Below are positions 36,539 to 44,291 of a stretch of DNA of 64,000 nt, piece by piece. The stretch's first letter is position 1; each line of letters starts with the position of its first letter. The notes under the pieces are model-generated. The model was given only the letters and a program-made list of their open reading frames with translations. It had not been told where the DNA came from and did not search any database. Source of the DNA: CBDCFL01 sp965216135 (lineage in GTDB: Bacteria; Pseudomonadota; Alphaproteobacteria; Rhodobacterales; Rhodobacteraceae); NCBI GenBank assembly GCA_965216135.1, contig CBDCFL010000024.1, positions 124,001 through 188,000 on the forward strand, written 5' to 3'. The translations under genes were made by a program, and so were the position numbers.

Positions 36539-36588
36539 TTGACTGCGTTCCGTGGAACAATATTAGCGGCGTCGAGTTGTTCCGTCAA
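36539..36588. promoter_or_regulatory. Overlapping divergent promoters with GTTCC operator repeats
   Basis: Plus strand: TTGACT (36539-36544), 16-nt spacer, TATTAG (36561-36566). Minus strand: TTGACG (36588-36583), 17-nt spacer, TAATAT (36565-36560). The two -10 boxes coincide. The palindrome GTTCC-GT-GGAAC (36547-36558) lies in the plus spacer, and a second GTTCCGT (36579-36585) covers the minus -35. Together with GGAACAA-N16-TTGTTCC these look like binding sites for the adjacent XRE regulator, controlling both directions. Confidence 0.75.
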
Positions 36589-36605
36589 GCTCTGATGAGG
36601 TGAAC

Positions 36606-37550
36606 GTGTCAATTGATCTTACCAAGCTAGCGTCCTCGGTAAAAGCCAAGCGCGAACGCGATGGGATCAGCCTGCGAGGTCTGTCCAAGATTGCGGGCGT
36701 AGGTGCCGCCACGCTAAGCCGGATAGAGAATTGTCAGCTAGTCCCGAACCAGAAGACCGCTTTGCCGTTGATTGACTGGCTCGGGGCGTCTCCGGAAGAA
36801 TATGGGATTGAAAGGGAAGTCCTTGTCCACGTTCACTTTCGGGCCGCCAAGAACGCTGGCTCCAAGGTGGTGAGTGCGCTTGTAGAGGTCGCTGAGTGCG
36901 TCGCGGCGCAGAATGGTAGTATGGCCATAATTCCTGTTTACGAAGAAAAAAGTCTCGAGAAGGAAGAGCCGCCTTCGCCCACCACACTTTCAAAATCTCA
37001 GATGGAGGGCTACGCTTCTTCGCTTCGAAAAGAGCTCAAGCACAGTGACATGCAGCCATTCGACGCATTAAAACTGAGAATCGACGGCGTTAAAGTTGAA
37101 ACAGTTTCCGAACTCGGATGCGTCAAAGAAAATACGCGCGAAATGCTATCTGGTGTTTACAGCGATGAATGGTCTGCAATGACTGTCCCTGTAAAAGCAA
37201 AAGACTTGAAGTGGGTAGTAGTCAGAAACGACTTGCACTCGTTGGAGCGCCAACGCGTAACCTATTTAGAAGAAGCTTGGCACATTCTTATGGGTCACCG
37301 TTTAACGAAAGTCGTAAAATTGTTCGGTATCTACTCGAGGGACTATGAGGCTACCGAAGAACATGACGCATATTATTTGGCTGCGGCAACACTGATCCCC
37401 CAAAAATCAATTATAAAATTGGTAGATGACAAAAAAAATGCAGCGCAAATCGCAGACCACTTCGGGGTTTCACAAGCGCTGGTTGAATATCGAATCAAGA
37501 GACTTGGCCTTTGGCGAAAGTATACATCGCTGGGTGTAAGTTTGGATTAG
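36606..37550 (+). CDS. XRE-family regulator fused to ImmA/IrrE-like domain
   Basis: A 314-residue protein. Residues ~1-60 form an XRE helix-turn-helix (DGISLRGLSKIAGVGAATLS). The C-terminal half resembles ImmA/IrrE (DUF955) peptidases: RVTYLEEAWHILMGHRL sits where HExxH is expected but begins EEAWH, so the first metal ligand is changed. A HTH-like tail follows (NAAQIADHFGVSQALVEYRI). GTG at 36606 is chosen because GAGG lies 5 nt upstream; an in-frame GTG at 36600 overlaps that site. Such proteins control stress or defence loci. GC is lower than in the flanks. Confidence 0.78.
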   Translation: MSIDLTKLASSVKAKRERDGISLRGLSKIAGVGAATLSRIENCQLVPNQKTALPLIDWLGASPEEYGIEREVLVHVHFRAAKNAGSKVVSALVEVAECVAAQNGSMAIIPVYEEKSLEKEEPPSPTTLSKSQMEGYASSLRKELKHSDMQPFDALKLRIDGVKVETVSELGCVKENTREMLSGVYSDEWSAMTVPVKAKDLKWVVVRNDLHSLERQRVTYLEEAWHILMGHRLTKVVKLFGIYSRDYEATEEHDAYYLAAATLIPQKSIIKLVDDKKNAAQIADHFGVSQALVEYRIKRLGLWRKYTSLGVSLD

Positions 37551-37614
37551 TATCAACTGGTCCTCAGCTCGCACGAAAAAAAATCCAAACGCAAATGATC
37601 TGCGGGAATACCCC

Positions 37615-38034
37615 CTATTCCTCCCCAAAATCCCCTCGCAACTTTTTCACATCTCCCCGCACCTTTTTCGCCTTCAACCGCCGCTCCACGGCGCCCTTGC
37701 CTGGCCTGGTCGCCACCCGCCGCTTCGGCGCCACCGCTGCCCTCCCCACCAGCTCCGCCAACCTCTCCCGCGCCAACTCCCGGTTGCGCGCCTGGTGCCG
37801 CGTTTCGTCGCAGAAGATCACCAGCGCGCCCTCTTTGGTCCACCGCCGCCCTGCCAGCCGTTTTAGCCGTGCTTTGACGGCATCTGGCAAATTCGGCGAG
37901 CGCGCCGCCTCGAACCGCAATTCAACTGCGCTGGCCACCTTGTTGACGTTCTGCCCGCCCGGACCGCTGGCGCGCACGAAATTTTCGCTAAGCTCCCAGT
38001 CTTCGATGCCGATATTCTCGCTAATGCGCAACAT
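37615..38034 (-). CDS. arfB: Alternative ribosome-rescue factor ArfB (YaeJ)
   Basis: A 139-residue peptidyl-tRNA hydrolase that rescues stalled ribosomes. The GGQ motif is in VRASGPGGQNVNKVASAVEL, and the basic C-terminal tail needed to enter the mRNA channel is present (RRLKAKKVRGDVKKLRG). ATG at 38034 (MLRISENIGIEDWEL) gives the standard length. The 64-nt gap to the XRE-ImmA gene has no recognisable feature. Confidence 0.92.
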   Translation of the reverse strand: MLRISENIGIEDWELSENFVRASGPGGQNVNKVASAVELRFEAARSPNLPDAVKARLKRLAGRRWTKEGALVIFCDETRHQARNRELARERLAELVGRAAVAPKRRVATRPGKGAVERRLKAKKVRGDVKKLRGDFGEE

Positions 38035-38107
38035 GTCCCGACGCCAAATTATGTCCGACAGATGTCCGACAGGAGTCTGACACATAGCAGACAGCACTTT
38101 TTGCAAC

Positions 38108-38135
38108 AAAAAGGGCCGCCGGATGCCGGCGGCCC
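38108..38135 (-). terminator. Strong rho-independent terminator (minus strand)
   Basis: A perfect 10-bp stem GGGCCGCCGG / CCGGCGGCCC with a 3-nt loop is followed on the minus strand by TTTTTG. It ends a short minus-strand transcript containing the mini-ORF at 38208-38264, not the arfB transcript. Confidence 0.88.
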
Positions 38136-38207
38136 TTCGAGATCTTTAGGAGATGAGCCAGTTAGGACATCGGCCCAATCGAAAGTGTTTTGCCCTCAGG
38201 GCTGCCC

Positions 38208-38264
38208 TCAGGCAACGATCCTTGCGACTGTTCTGACCTCTTTCTCCAATATCACTCTAGACAC
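38208..38264 (-). CDS. 18-codon mini-ORF with anti-SD-complementary leader; possible sRNA or leader peptide
   Basis: GTG-started ORF MSRVILEKEVRTVARIVA. It is preceded at 7 nt by an unusually long Shine-Dalgarno (AAAGGAGGTGATCC), complementary to the 3' end of 16S rRNA well beyond the usual 5-6 bases. A TTGACA (38329-38324) could serve as -35, though no good -10 is seen. A strong terminator ends the unit about 75-100 nt after the stop. Direct repeats CCTGAGGGC follow the stop. I do not recognise it. It could be a peptide gene, a regulatory RNA, or both. Confidence 0.5.
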   Translation of the reverse strand: MSRVILEKEVRTVARIVA

Positions 38265-38335
38265 TGGATCACCTCCTTTCGTTTGTTAACTGATGGGCGG
38301 AGGTTTGACATAAGTTTCGGTTCTGTCAATGGTTT

Positions 38336-38956
38336 TTACGCGGGCCTTGACCTCAATCGCTGCACGATGATGCGAAACGGAACCAACGCGATCAGCGCGA
38401 GGTTGAGCTTGACCATCCAATCGGCCACCGCCAGCGACACCCAAAGCGGAGCTTGCGGCCCGGTGCCGAACATTGGCAAAATCTCACCCGCCCAGCTCAC
38501 GTCATTGGCCGGTTCGATAAAGCTTAGCGAGGCCGAAAAAGCGATTGAAAAGAACAGGATAGTATCAATCGTCGACCCCACCAATGTGCTCGCCAAAGGT
38601 GCCCGCCACCAAGCGCCTTCGCGCAGCCGGTCAAAGATGGCGACGTCAATCATTTGCGCGGTCAGAAACGCCAGCCCCGACCCGATGGCAATCCGCACGG
38701 TCACCAGCGGTCCAAATTCGCCGATGATCTGGGTGCCAATCAGAGAGCTCGCCACGCCAACCAAAAATCCCACAAAAACAACGCGTCTTGCGACACGCGC
38801 CCCGTAAACCCGGTTCATCACATCTGTGACCAGAAACGCGATCGGATAGGTGAACGCCCCCCAGGTCAGCCATTGGCCATAGAGGAATTGCACCAGAATG
38901 TTCGAGGCCACGACAACGGCGGCCATCGCGGCAATGCCGGGTATGTATCGGTTCAT
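38336..38956 (-). CDS. yhhQ: Queuosine-precursor transporter (YhhQ family)
   Basis: A 206-residue membrane protein of the VUT/YhhQ family with about six hydrophobic segments: FTYPIAFLVTDVMNRVYGAR, then FLTAQMIDVAIFDRLRE and ASTLVGSTIDTILFF. YhhQ imports queuosine precursors used for tRNA modification. ATG at 38956 (MNRYIPGIAA) removes a non-hydrophobic upstream stretch. Its stop is followed by the isolated mini-ORF transcript on the same strand. Confidence 0.88.
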   Translation of the reverse strand: MNRYIPGIAAMAAVVVASNILVQFLYGQWLTWGAFTYPIAFLVTDVMNRVYGARVARRVVFVGFLVGVASSLIGTQIIGEFGPLVTVRIAIGSGLAFLTAQMIDVAIFDRLREGAWWRAPLASTLVGSTIDTILFFSIAFSASLSFIEPANDVSWAGEILPMFGTGPQAPLWVSLAVADWMVKLNLALIALVPFRIIVQRLRSRPA

Positions 38957-39065
38957 GTCGGTTATCCGTTTTGACAAGGTGGTCGGAGACTTGGCCGCCA
39001 ATTATTCAGCGACGGCCGCTACTTAACGCTTCGCATTTGTGTCTTCAAGCCATTCCTTAACGGGC

Positions 39066-39920
39066 CTAGCGCGCCTGCATAACTGAGGCGCATTGCGGCG
39101 GCAGATCAGCCAGAAACAACTCAGGCCGCGGCGTTCTTGGCGTCGGATCGGGCGCTTGCGGGTCCAGAATGGCCGCCACCCATTTTTCGGCCGCCGCACA
39201 CCCATCGCCTGGCGGCGGCGGCGCCTGGTTCACGCATCCAGGCGCATTATCGGGACATAAAAGGCGGACGTGAAAATGAAAGTGGTGTCCTGACCAGGGT
39301 CGGATCTTGCGCAACCAGTTCCGGTTACCCTTGGCGTCCTTACACATCTGAACCTTTGCACCGGGAAAGACGAATATCCGGGCGACGGCCCTATCTCTCG
39401 CGGCGGCTTTCAGAATATTGTGATGCGCACGCGACCAATTACCGTTCATGAAAGCCCCCAAGTCGCGCCGGGTGGAAATCGACGACAAGCCTTCGCGCTC
39501 GCGGCGGCTGAGCGTCAATCGCTTTGGTGGCAGCATCCAGATGTCCACATCAAGGCCAGTTTGGTGGCTGGCATGACCCGTCAGCATCGGCCCGCCGCGC
39601 GGTTGCGACATATCCCCGATATAGAGCCCCTTCCAGCCGCGCTGCATCGCCGCTTTCGCAGAAAGCCGTTCGACAAATTTGACCGTCGCAGGATGCGCCC
39701 AATTTCGGTTCCGCCCCAGCCGCATTGCCTGCCATGTCGGACCGATTTCGGCCAACTGCTCGCTTCCGGCCAGGCATCCCTTGGCATAGCCGCCAAAGGA
39801 CGCAGCTCGTTGTGAAGACCCAGCGTCAACCGCGCCGAACAATTGTTTGGCCAATGTCTCAGCATGGGCCGGAACAATCAGGATCAACACCAAAAACAGG
39901 CTCGTCAGAACCCGCAGCAT
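39066..39920 (-). CDS. mepA: Penicillin-insensitive murein endopeptidase MepA
   Basis: A 284-residue periplasmic LAS-type metallopeptidase that cuts D-Ala-mDAP crosslinks in peptidoglycan. It begins with a signal peptide (MLRVLTSLFLVLILIVPAHA). The zinc motif GHASHQTGLDVDIWM, the WSGHHFHFHVRL motif and several Cys residues match the family. ATG at 39920 places the signal peptide at the start; an upstream ATG would give a charged extension. Confidence 0.92.
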   Translation of the reverse strand: MLRVLTSLFLVLILIVPAHAETLAKQLFGAVDAGSSQRAASFGGYAKGCLAGSEQLAEIGPTWQAMRLGRNRNWAHPATVKFVERLSAKAAMQRGWKGLYIGDMSQPRGGPMLTGHASHQTGLDVDIWMLPPKRLTLSRREREGLSSISTRRDLGAFMNGNWSRAHHNILKAAARDRAVARIFVFPGAKVQMCKDAKGNRNWLRKIRPWSGHHFHFHVRLLCPDNAPGCVNQAPPPPGDGCAAAEKWVAAILDPQAPDPTPRTPRPELFLADLPPQCASVMQAR

Positions 39921-39945
39921 GAACGTGCTCCGCTCGGGCCGCAAA

Positions 39946-40830
39946 TCACTCTTCAACGACATATTCGACCACCTCAGTGCGTTGGAATGGACGAAAATTA
40001 TCGTCGGAAATCATGGTGATACGAATGCGCGCCTCGGCGTCCAGCCAGATCGTGATGCCTTCAAGATTGTCATGCGCGCCGCCGCGGCTCTCGATCAGGG
40101 TTGTTTCTGCGGTAAATCCGTCATCGCCATAATCGAACCGCCGGACACGCGAGCGAAACCCGAATAACCCCTCAAGATGCCGTTCGAGCAGGTAAAATCT
40201 GCCGTCGGGGCCAAAATCACCGCCAACGGCCAGAAACGGCGGCTGTCTTGGGATTGAGAAGGGCTGATCCCAATCGTCGCCATTCAGGCGATAAACCGGG
40301 AATGGCCGGCTCAGAACGCCGGATCGCTCCGGCAGGGTCAGCACAGCGCCGTCCGGCGCGATGGCCAGCACCTCCAGCGCCGAGTTGTTCTGCAGCCCGG
40401 CGAAATCCTCATGCGGCGGGACAATCTCGGCGATCTCGCCAACCCCGGTGAACCGCCAGATCCGGTGCTCACCCTCAAATGACACCAAAATCGATCCGCC
40501 CGCGTCCAGAGCCAGCCCCTCGCCATCATCGAGATAGCCTTTGACATAAGCTCCGTCCGGCCCCTGCATGTACCGGCGGAAATAGTCCGTCACTTCCGTG
40601 ATCATGCCACGCTCGTCGCGTACGATCCGCGCCGATGCCAGAAACCCGCCATCGCTGACGATCCAGATTTACTCGCCAGCGGCGTCAATCTCCAGCCCCG
40701 AAAATCCACCAAAGGCATTGTTGTCATGCGTCCAGGTGAAGCTTTGCAGATGCCGCGCAACAGGTTCTGCCAGCCCTGGCAGCGCGATTGCAGTCAATCC
40801 AACCGCCATCGCAGCACAAAGCAATCTCAT
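39946..40830 (-). pseudogene. Esterase-like activity of phytase family protein, in-frame stop
   Basis: The gene starts MRLLCAAMAVGLTAIALPGL, a signal peptide. It reads to GFSGLEIDAAGE, meets TAA at 40671-40669, then continues in the same frame as IWIVSDGGFLASARIVRDE and on to the end. The body (GYLDDGEGLALDAGGSILVS ... YLLERHLEGLFGFRSRVRRF) is the phytase-like esterase domain. Without the stop it would be a 294-residue periplasmic protein. Re-initiation at 40605 would give a 219-residue form without signal. It overlaps the MFS gene by 4 nt. Confidence 0.8.
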
Positions 40831-42212
40831 GCGGCAGTCGCCGGTTCTGAGGCCGGATCGGGATGCACCCAGAAAAGAAAGACCAAGCCCAGCACAAATA
40901 GCGCGATCAAGGGCGACACGCCAAGGCGGGGATCGCCGGTCAAGGCGGTAACGATGCCGATCAGGGCCGGTGCCAGAAACGCCGTGGCTTTGCCCGACAG
41001 TGCGTAAAGGCCAAAGGCTTCGGTGGCGCGATCCGGGTCGGCGTGGCGCACCATCATCGACCGCGATGCTGCCTGAATGGCACCCCCGGCTGCACCGATC
41101 GTCGCCCCGCAAACATAGAAAATGTAATCCGGCATTGCCGATCCCGCGGCAAATGGCACACCAAACAATTCCGTTCGGCTCATCCCGACAATCACCACGC
41201 AGACCAGCCCCAACACGATGATGCATAATACGATAACCGGTTTGGGCCCGAAACGTCTGTCCGCCCTGCCGCCGACCCAGGAAAATACCGCCGCGGCGAC
41301 CGCCCCGATTATTCCGAAAACACCGATCTGGATGATCGACCAGTCCAGCACCAACGTCGCATAGACGCCGCCAAAGCCGTAGAGGCCATTGAGCGCATCG
41401 CGGTAGAGCAGCGACGAGCCGAGGTAAGCCGCCAGGCTGGTCCGCGATTTCAGCGATTTGATTGTTTGCCAAAGGGCCGATAACGCCGCACCGACACCGG
41501 TGCGGTCCTTGGCCGGCCGAGGGTGCGGCTCGCGCACCCAGGCAAAGAAGATCATCATGAAAGCGGCGTACCAGATGGCCGTGAACGGACCGACAAAGCG
41601 CGTGCCTTCGCGCATTTCCGGATCAAGCCCGAACAATGGCGCGATGCCAATCAGGGTTTTGCCGGTTTCATTTTCGGCAAACAGCAGAAGCATTATCACC
41701 AGCGCCGCGACGCCACCCCAATAGCCAAAAGCAAAGCCAGATCCGGATATCTTGCCGATCTCTTCCTTTGTGCCCAGATCGGGTAGCAACGAATTGGTGA
41801 AAATCGTGGCGAACTCCACGCCCACAAAGCCCAACCCGAAAGCCACAAGCATCCACCAGAAATTAGACGCATCGGGAAAGGCCCACCAAAGCCCCGCCGC
41901 GCCGATCACGTAAACACCCGAGAAAAACCATATCCAGGGAATACGGCGGCCGCTGGCGTCGGCGATCGCGCCAAGAACAGGCGCGGAAAATGCGATTAAC
42001 AGCCCCGAGACCGTCAGCCCCAGGGACCAGATCGATTGCGTGCGCGCCTTTGCAGCCTCGGCAACCAACCCGGTTGAGGTAAAGTGTTCTGACACGATGG
42101 ATGCGAAATAGGGGCCGAAAATGAAGGTTAGCAGCAGCGTGTTATAGGGCTGGCTGGCCCAGTCGAAAAAGAACCATCCCCAAATTCGTTTGCGCTGCGT
42201 CACATCGGCCAT
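40827..42212 (-). CDS. MFS transporter, Atg22/UMF1-like
   Basis: A 461-residue inner-membrane transporter with about twelve hydrophobic segments. WGWFFFDWASQPYNTLLLTF at the N-terminus and SRSMMVRHADPDRATEAFGLYALSGK near the C-terminal half are typical of the UMF1/Atg22-like group. Substrate unknown. ATG at 42212 (MADVTQRKRIWG) is preferred. It is upstream of and overlapping (ATGA) the phytase-like pseudogene. Confidence 0.85.
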   Translation of the reverse strand: MADVTQRKRIWGWFFFDWASQPYNTLLLTFIFGPYFASIVSEHFTSTGLVAEAAKARTQSIWSLGLTVSGLLIAFSAPVLGAIADASGRRIPWIWFFSGVYVIGAAGLWWAFPDASNFWWMLVAFGLGFVGVEFATIFTNSLLPDLGTKEEIGKISGSGFAFGYWGGVAALVIMLLLFAENETGKTLIGIAPLFGLDPEMREGTRFVGPFTAIWYAAFMMIFFAWVREPHPRPAKDRTGVGAALSALWQTIKSLKSRTSLAAYLGSSLLYRDALNGLYGFGGVYATLVLDWSIIQIGVFGIIGAVAAAVFSWVGGRADRRFGPKPVIVLCIIVLGLVCVVIVGMSRTELFGVPFAAGSAMPDYIFYVCGATIGAAGGAIQAASRSMMVRHADPDRATEAFGLYALSGKATAFLAPALIGIVTALTGDPRLGVSPLIALFVLGLVFLFWVHPDPASEPATAA

Positions 42213-42786
42213 TCCTGCCCCCGAACCACCAGATGCGGCAAGTGAACAGCGAAGGGCAGCGGCGCGCAAGCGCCATTAAGTCGATGGTGGCCAGGCGCGC
42301 TGTTCTTCCGCCTCGATCCAGGCCGTGACCCAATTTGGCAAAGGCGGTGAATCATTCGGAAGTCCCATAGCTTCTGCCGCTTTTTCCGGTGGGACAATTC
42401 CTTTCGGCGATGTCACAGCCATGCGAAATAGCCCGTTATTCGCGCAAACCCCGTCGGCGCTCCACATTGATTGTTCGATGTAGAAAAAACGGCGATCCCA
42501 GCCTAGGATTCTCGAGCGCTGCTCAACCCGGTCGAACCCACGTATCCGCCGCCGATAGCGCACTGAGCTTCCGGCAACGGTCATGCCCCATTTGTTCTGG
42601 CGCATCGCACGGGTCAGGCCCACACGATTGACCAGCGGAATGCGGCCCAAGTCCATCATCGTCAGCGTCCGGCCGTTGTTCAGTTCAAGCCAGAAATCCA
42701 GATCGTGCGGCCAGCATCTGTGATGCGAAATATGCGCATCCCCCGGCCCCAGCCGCGGTGCGTTTCGGAATTTCCATATTTCCTTA

Positions 42787-43755
42787 GAGTCCGTCCGGAG
42801 ACTTTATGTAGGATTACAGAGTTTTCGGAGCATGAGTCGAATGGACGCGAGCTTGATGAAGGCGAGCGCGTTGCGGTTGAGGTTCTCCCAGTCCTTGGCC
42901 AGTCGGCGGCAGCGGTTGAGCCAGGCGATGGTGCGTTCGACCACCCAACGCCTGGGCTGGACGACGAAGCCCTTCACCCGATCGGATCGCTTGACGATCT
43001 CGGTCTCGAGATCGGGCAGGATGCCGGCCAGGGCGCGGTGAAAGACCGGCCCCTGATAGGCGCTGTCGGCGAACAATTTCCCGAGAAAGGGAAACAGACC
43101 GAACAAGGTCGCCAGCAGCGCGAGACCGCCGTCGCGATCCTGAACGTCGGCGGCGGTGACGATGCCGTGCAGCAGCAAGCCTTGCGTATCGACCAGAACA
43201 TGCCGCTTCTTGCCCTTGATCAACTTGCCGGCATCGAAGCCGTGGCTGTCGATGCGAGCCCCCCTTTTTCAGCGCTTTTCACACTCTGACTGTCGATGAT
43301 GCAGGCCGTGGGGCTGGCTTCGCGCGCGGCTTTCTCGCGGCACTTGAGGTAGAGCGCATGATGGATGCGATCCAGCGTGCCGTCCCAGTTCCACAGGCCG
43401 AGGTACTCATGCACGGTGCTTCTGGGCGGCAAATCCTTGGGCAGCGCGCGCCACTGGCAGCCGGTGCTCAGAATGTACATCACGCCGTTGATCACCTCGC
43501 GGATAGCGACGCGCCGTTTGCCGCCGCCGGGCTTGCCCGGCGGGATCAGCGGCTCGATATGCGCCCATTCCGCATCGGTCAGGTCGCTCGGATAACGCAG
43601 TTTGTCGCGGTTGTAGCGCGGGCGGTTGTCGGCAGTCCACATGGGGCACCTCAAGAGCAAATTCACCACCCCAGAGAATCACAGCTGATTCAGCTCTTCA
43701 AGAGGGCGCGCCGGATAACCGAATCATCCGACTCATAAAGTCCCCGGACGGACAC
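42787..43755 (-). mobile_element. IS5-family (IS427-type) element, copy 2 (969 bp)
   Basis: Same inverted repeats as copy 1, in opposite orientation, flanked by duplicated TTA (42784-42786 and 43756-43758). It interrupts the thioesterase gene. Confidence 0.93.
42804..43642 (-). CDS. IS5/IS427-type transposase (copy 2)
   Basis: It has the same two-ORF layout joined at the A5G6 run as copy 1. Differences seen are EYLGLW for DYLGLW and SMPAS for SMPAG. The catalytic regions are unchanged. Confidence 0.85.
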
Positions 43756-43922
43756 TTAGCCATTCTGAGAACAGGATACATCCCAGCGCTCCCTGCATTG
43801 GTTGTGCCGTCTACATCTCAGCCGGCCCGCAGGGTCAGACGATCCCGACGTCACACGGCGGCTTGTCAGAAGGTGCAAGGCCGCTTAGGTGTGCGATCAA
43901 TTGCCCGACGGAGCCACTGCCA

Positions 43923-44210
43923 ATGACATCCTTGTTTCAAATCCTGATGCTGATCCTCGATGTTGTCTGGTTCATTATGATTGCGCATATCATCATGAGC
44001 TGGCTGATCAATTTTCAGGTGCTGAACCTGCGCCAGCAATTGGTCGCGCAGCTCTGGTATGGGCTCAACCGCTTGCTGGAGCCCCTGTATCGGCCCATCC
44101 GGCGGTTTATGCCGGATTTGGGTGGGATCGACCTTGCGCCTTTGGTGGCGCTGATTGCAGTTTATGCTTTGCGGATTATCCTGATCAACAACGCCCAGTA
44201 TTTTCTGTAG
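43923..44210 (+). CDS. YggT-family membrane protein
   Basis: A 95-residue protein with two hydrophobic segments (ILMLILDVVWFIMIAHIIMS and LVALIAVYALRIILI) around the conserved LLEPLYRPIRRFMPDLGGIDL loop. The family is linked to osmotic tolerance and cell-division-site functions, but its mechanism is unclear. ATG at 43923 (MTSLFQILML) is the usual start. Confidence 0.88.
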   Translation: MTSLFQILMLILDVVWFIMIAHIIMSWLINFQVLNLRQQLVAQLWYGLNRLLEPLYRPIRRFMPDLGGIDLAPLVALIAVYALRIILINNAQYFL

Positions 44211-44291
44211 ATATCCGGGCTTGTTCACCGATTGTTCATGTGGGACTGTCAGCGTCAAATAAGAGCAGTTTGAACTAAATCTGACAGGTCC

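Larger units (their letters stand above)
42276..43781 (-). pseudogene. Acyl-CoA thioesterase-like gene split by IS5
   Basis: Removing the IS5 copy and one TTA joins MYPVLRMA (43781-43756) to KEIWKFRNAPRLGPGDAHIS and then HHRCWPHDLDFWLELNNGRT, LTMMDLGRIPLVNRVGL. The result is an uninterrupted 177-residue hotdog-fold thioesterase of the 4HBT_2 / THEM6-like type. The insertion lies after codon 8, so the body now lacks its start and promoter. Initiation at the internal Met of MMDLGRI would lose the catalytic N-terminal strand and helix. Confidence 0.88.

Noticed and set aside
43863..43922. Extended N-terminus for the YggT protein
   Set aside because: The upstream 20 residues are not hydrophobic and do not match the family; ATG at 43923 is standard.
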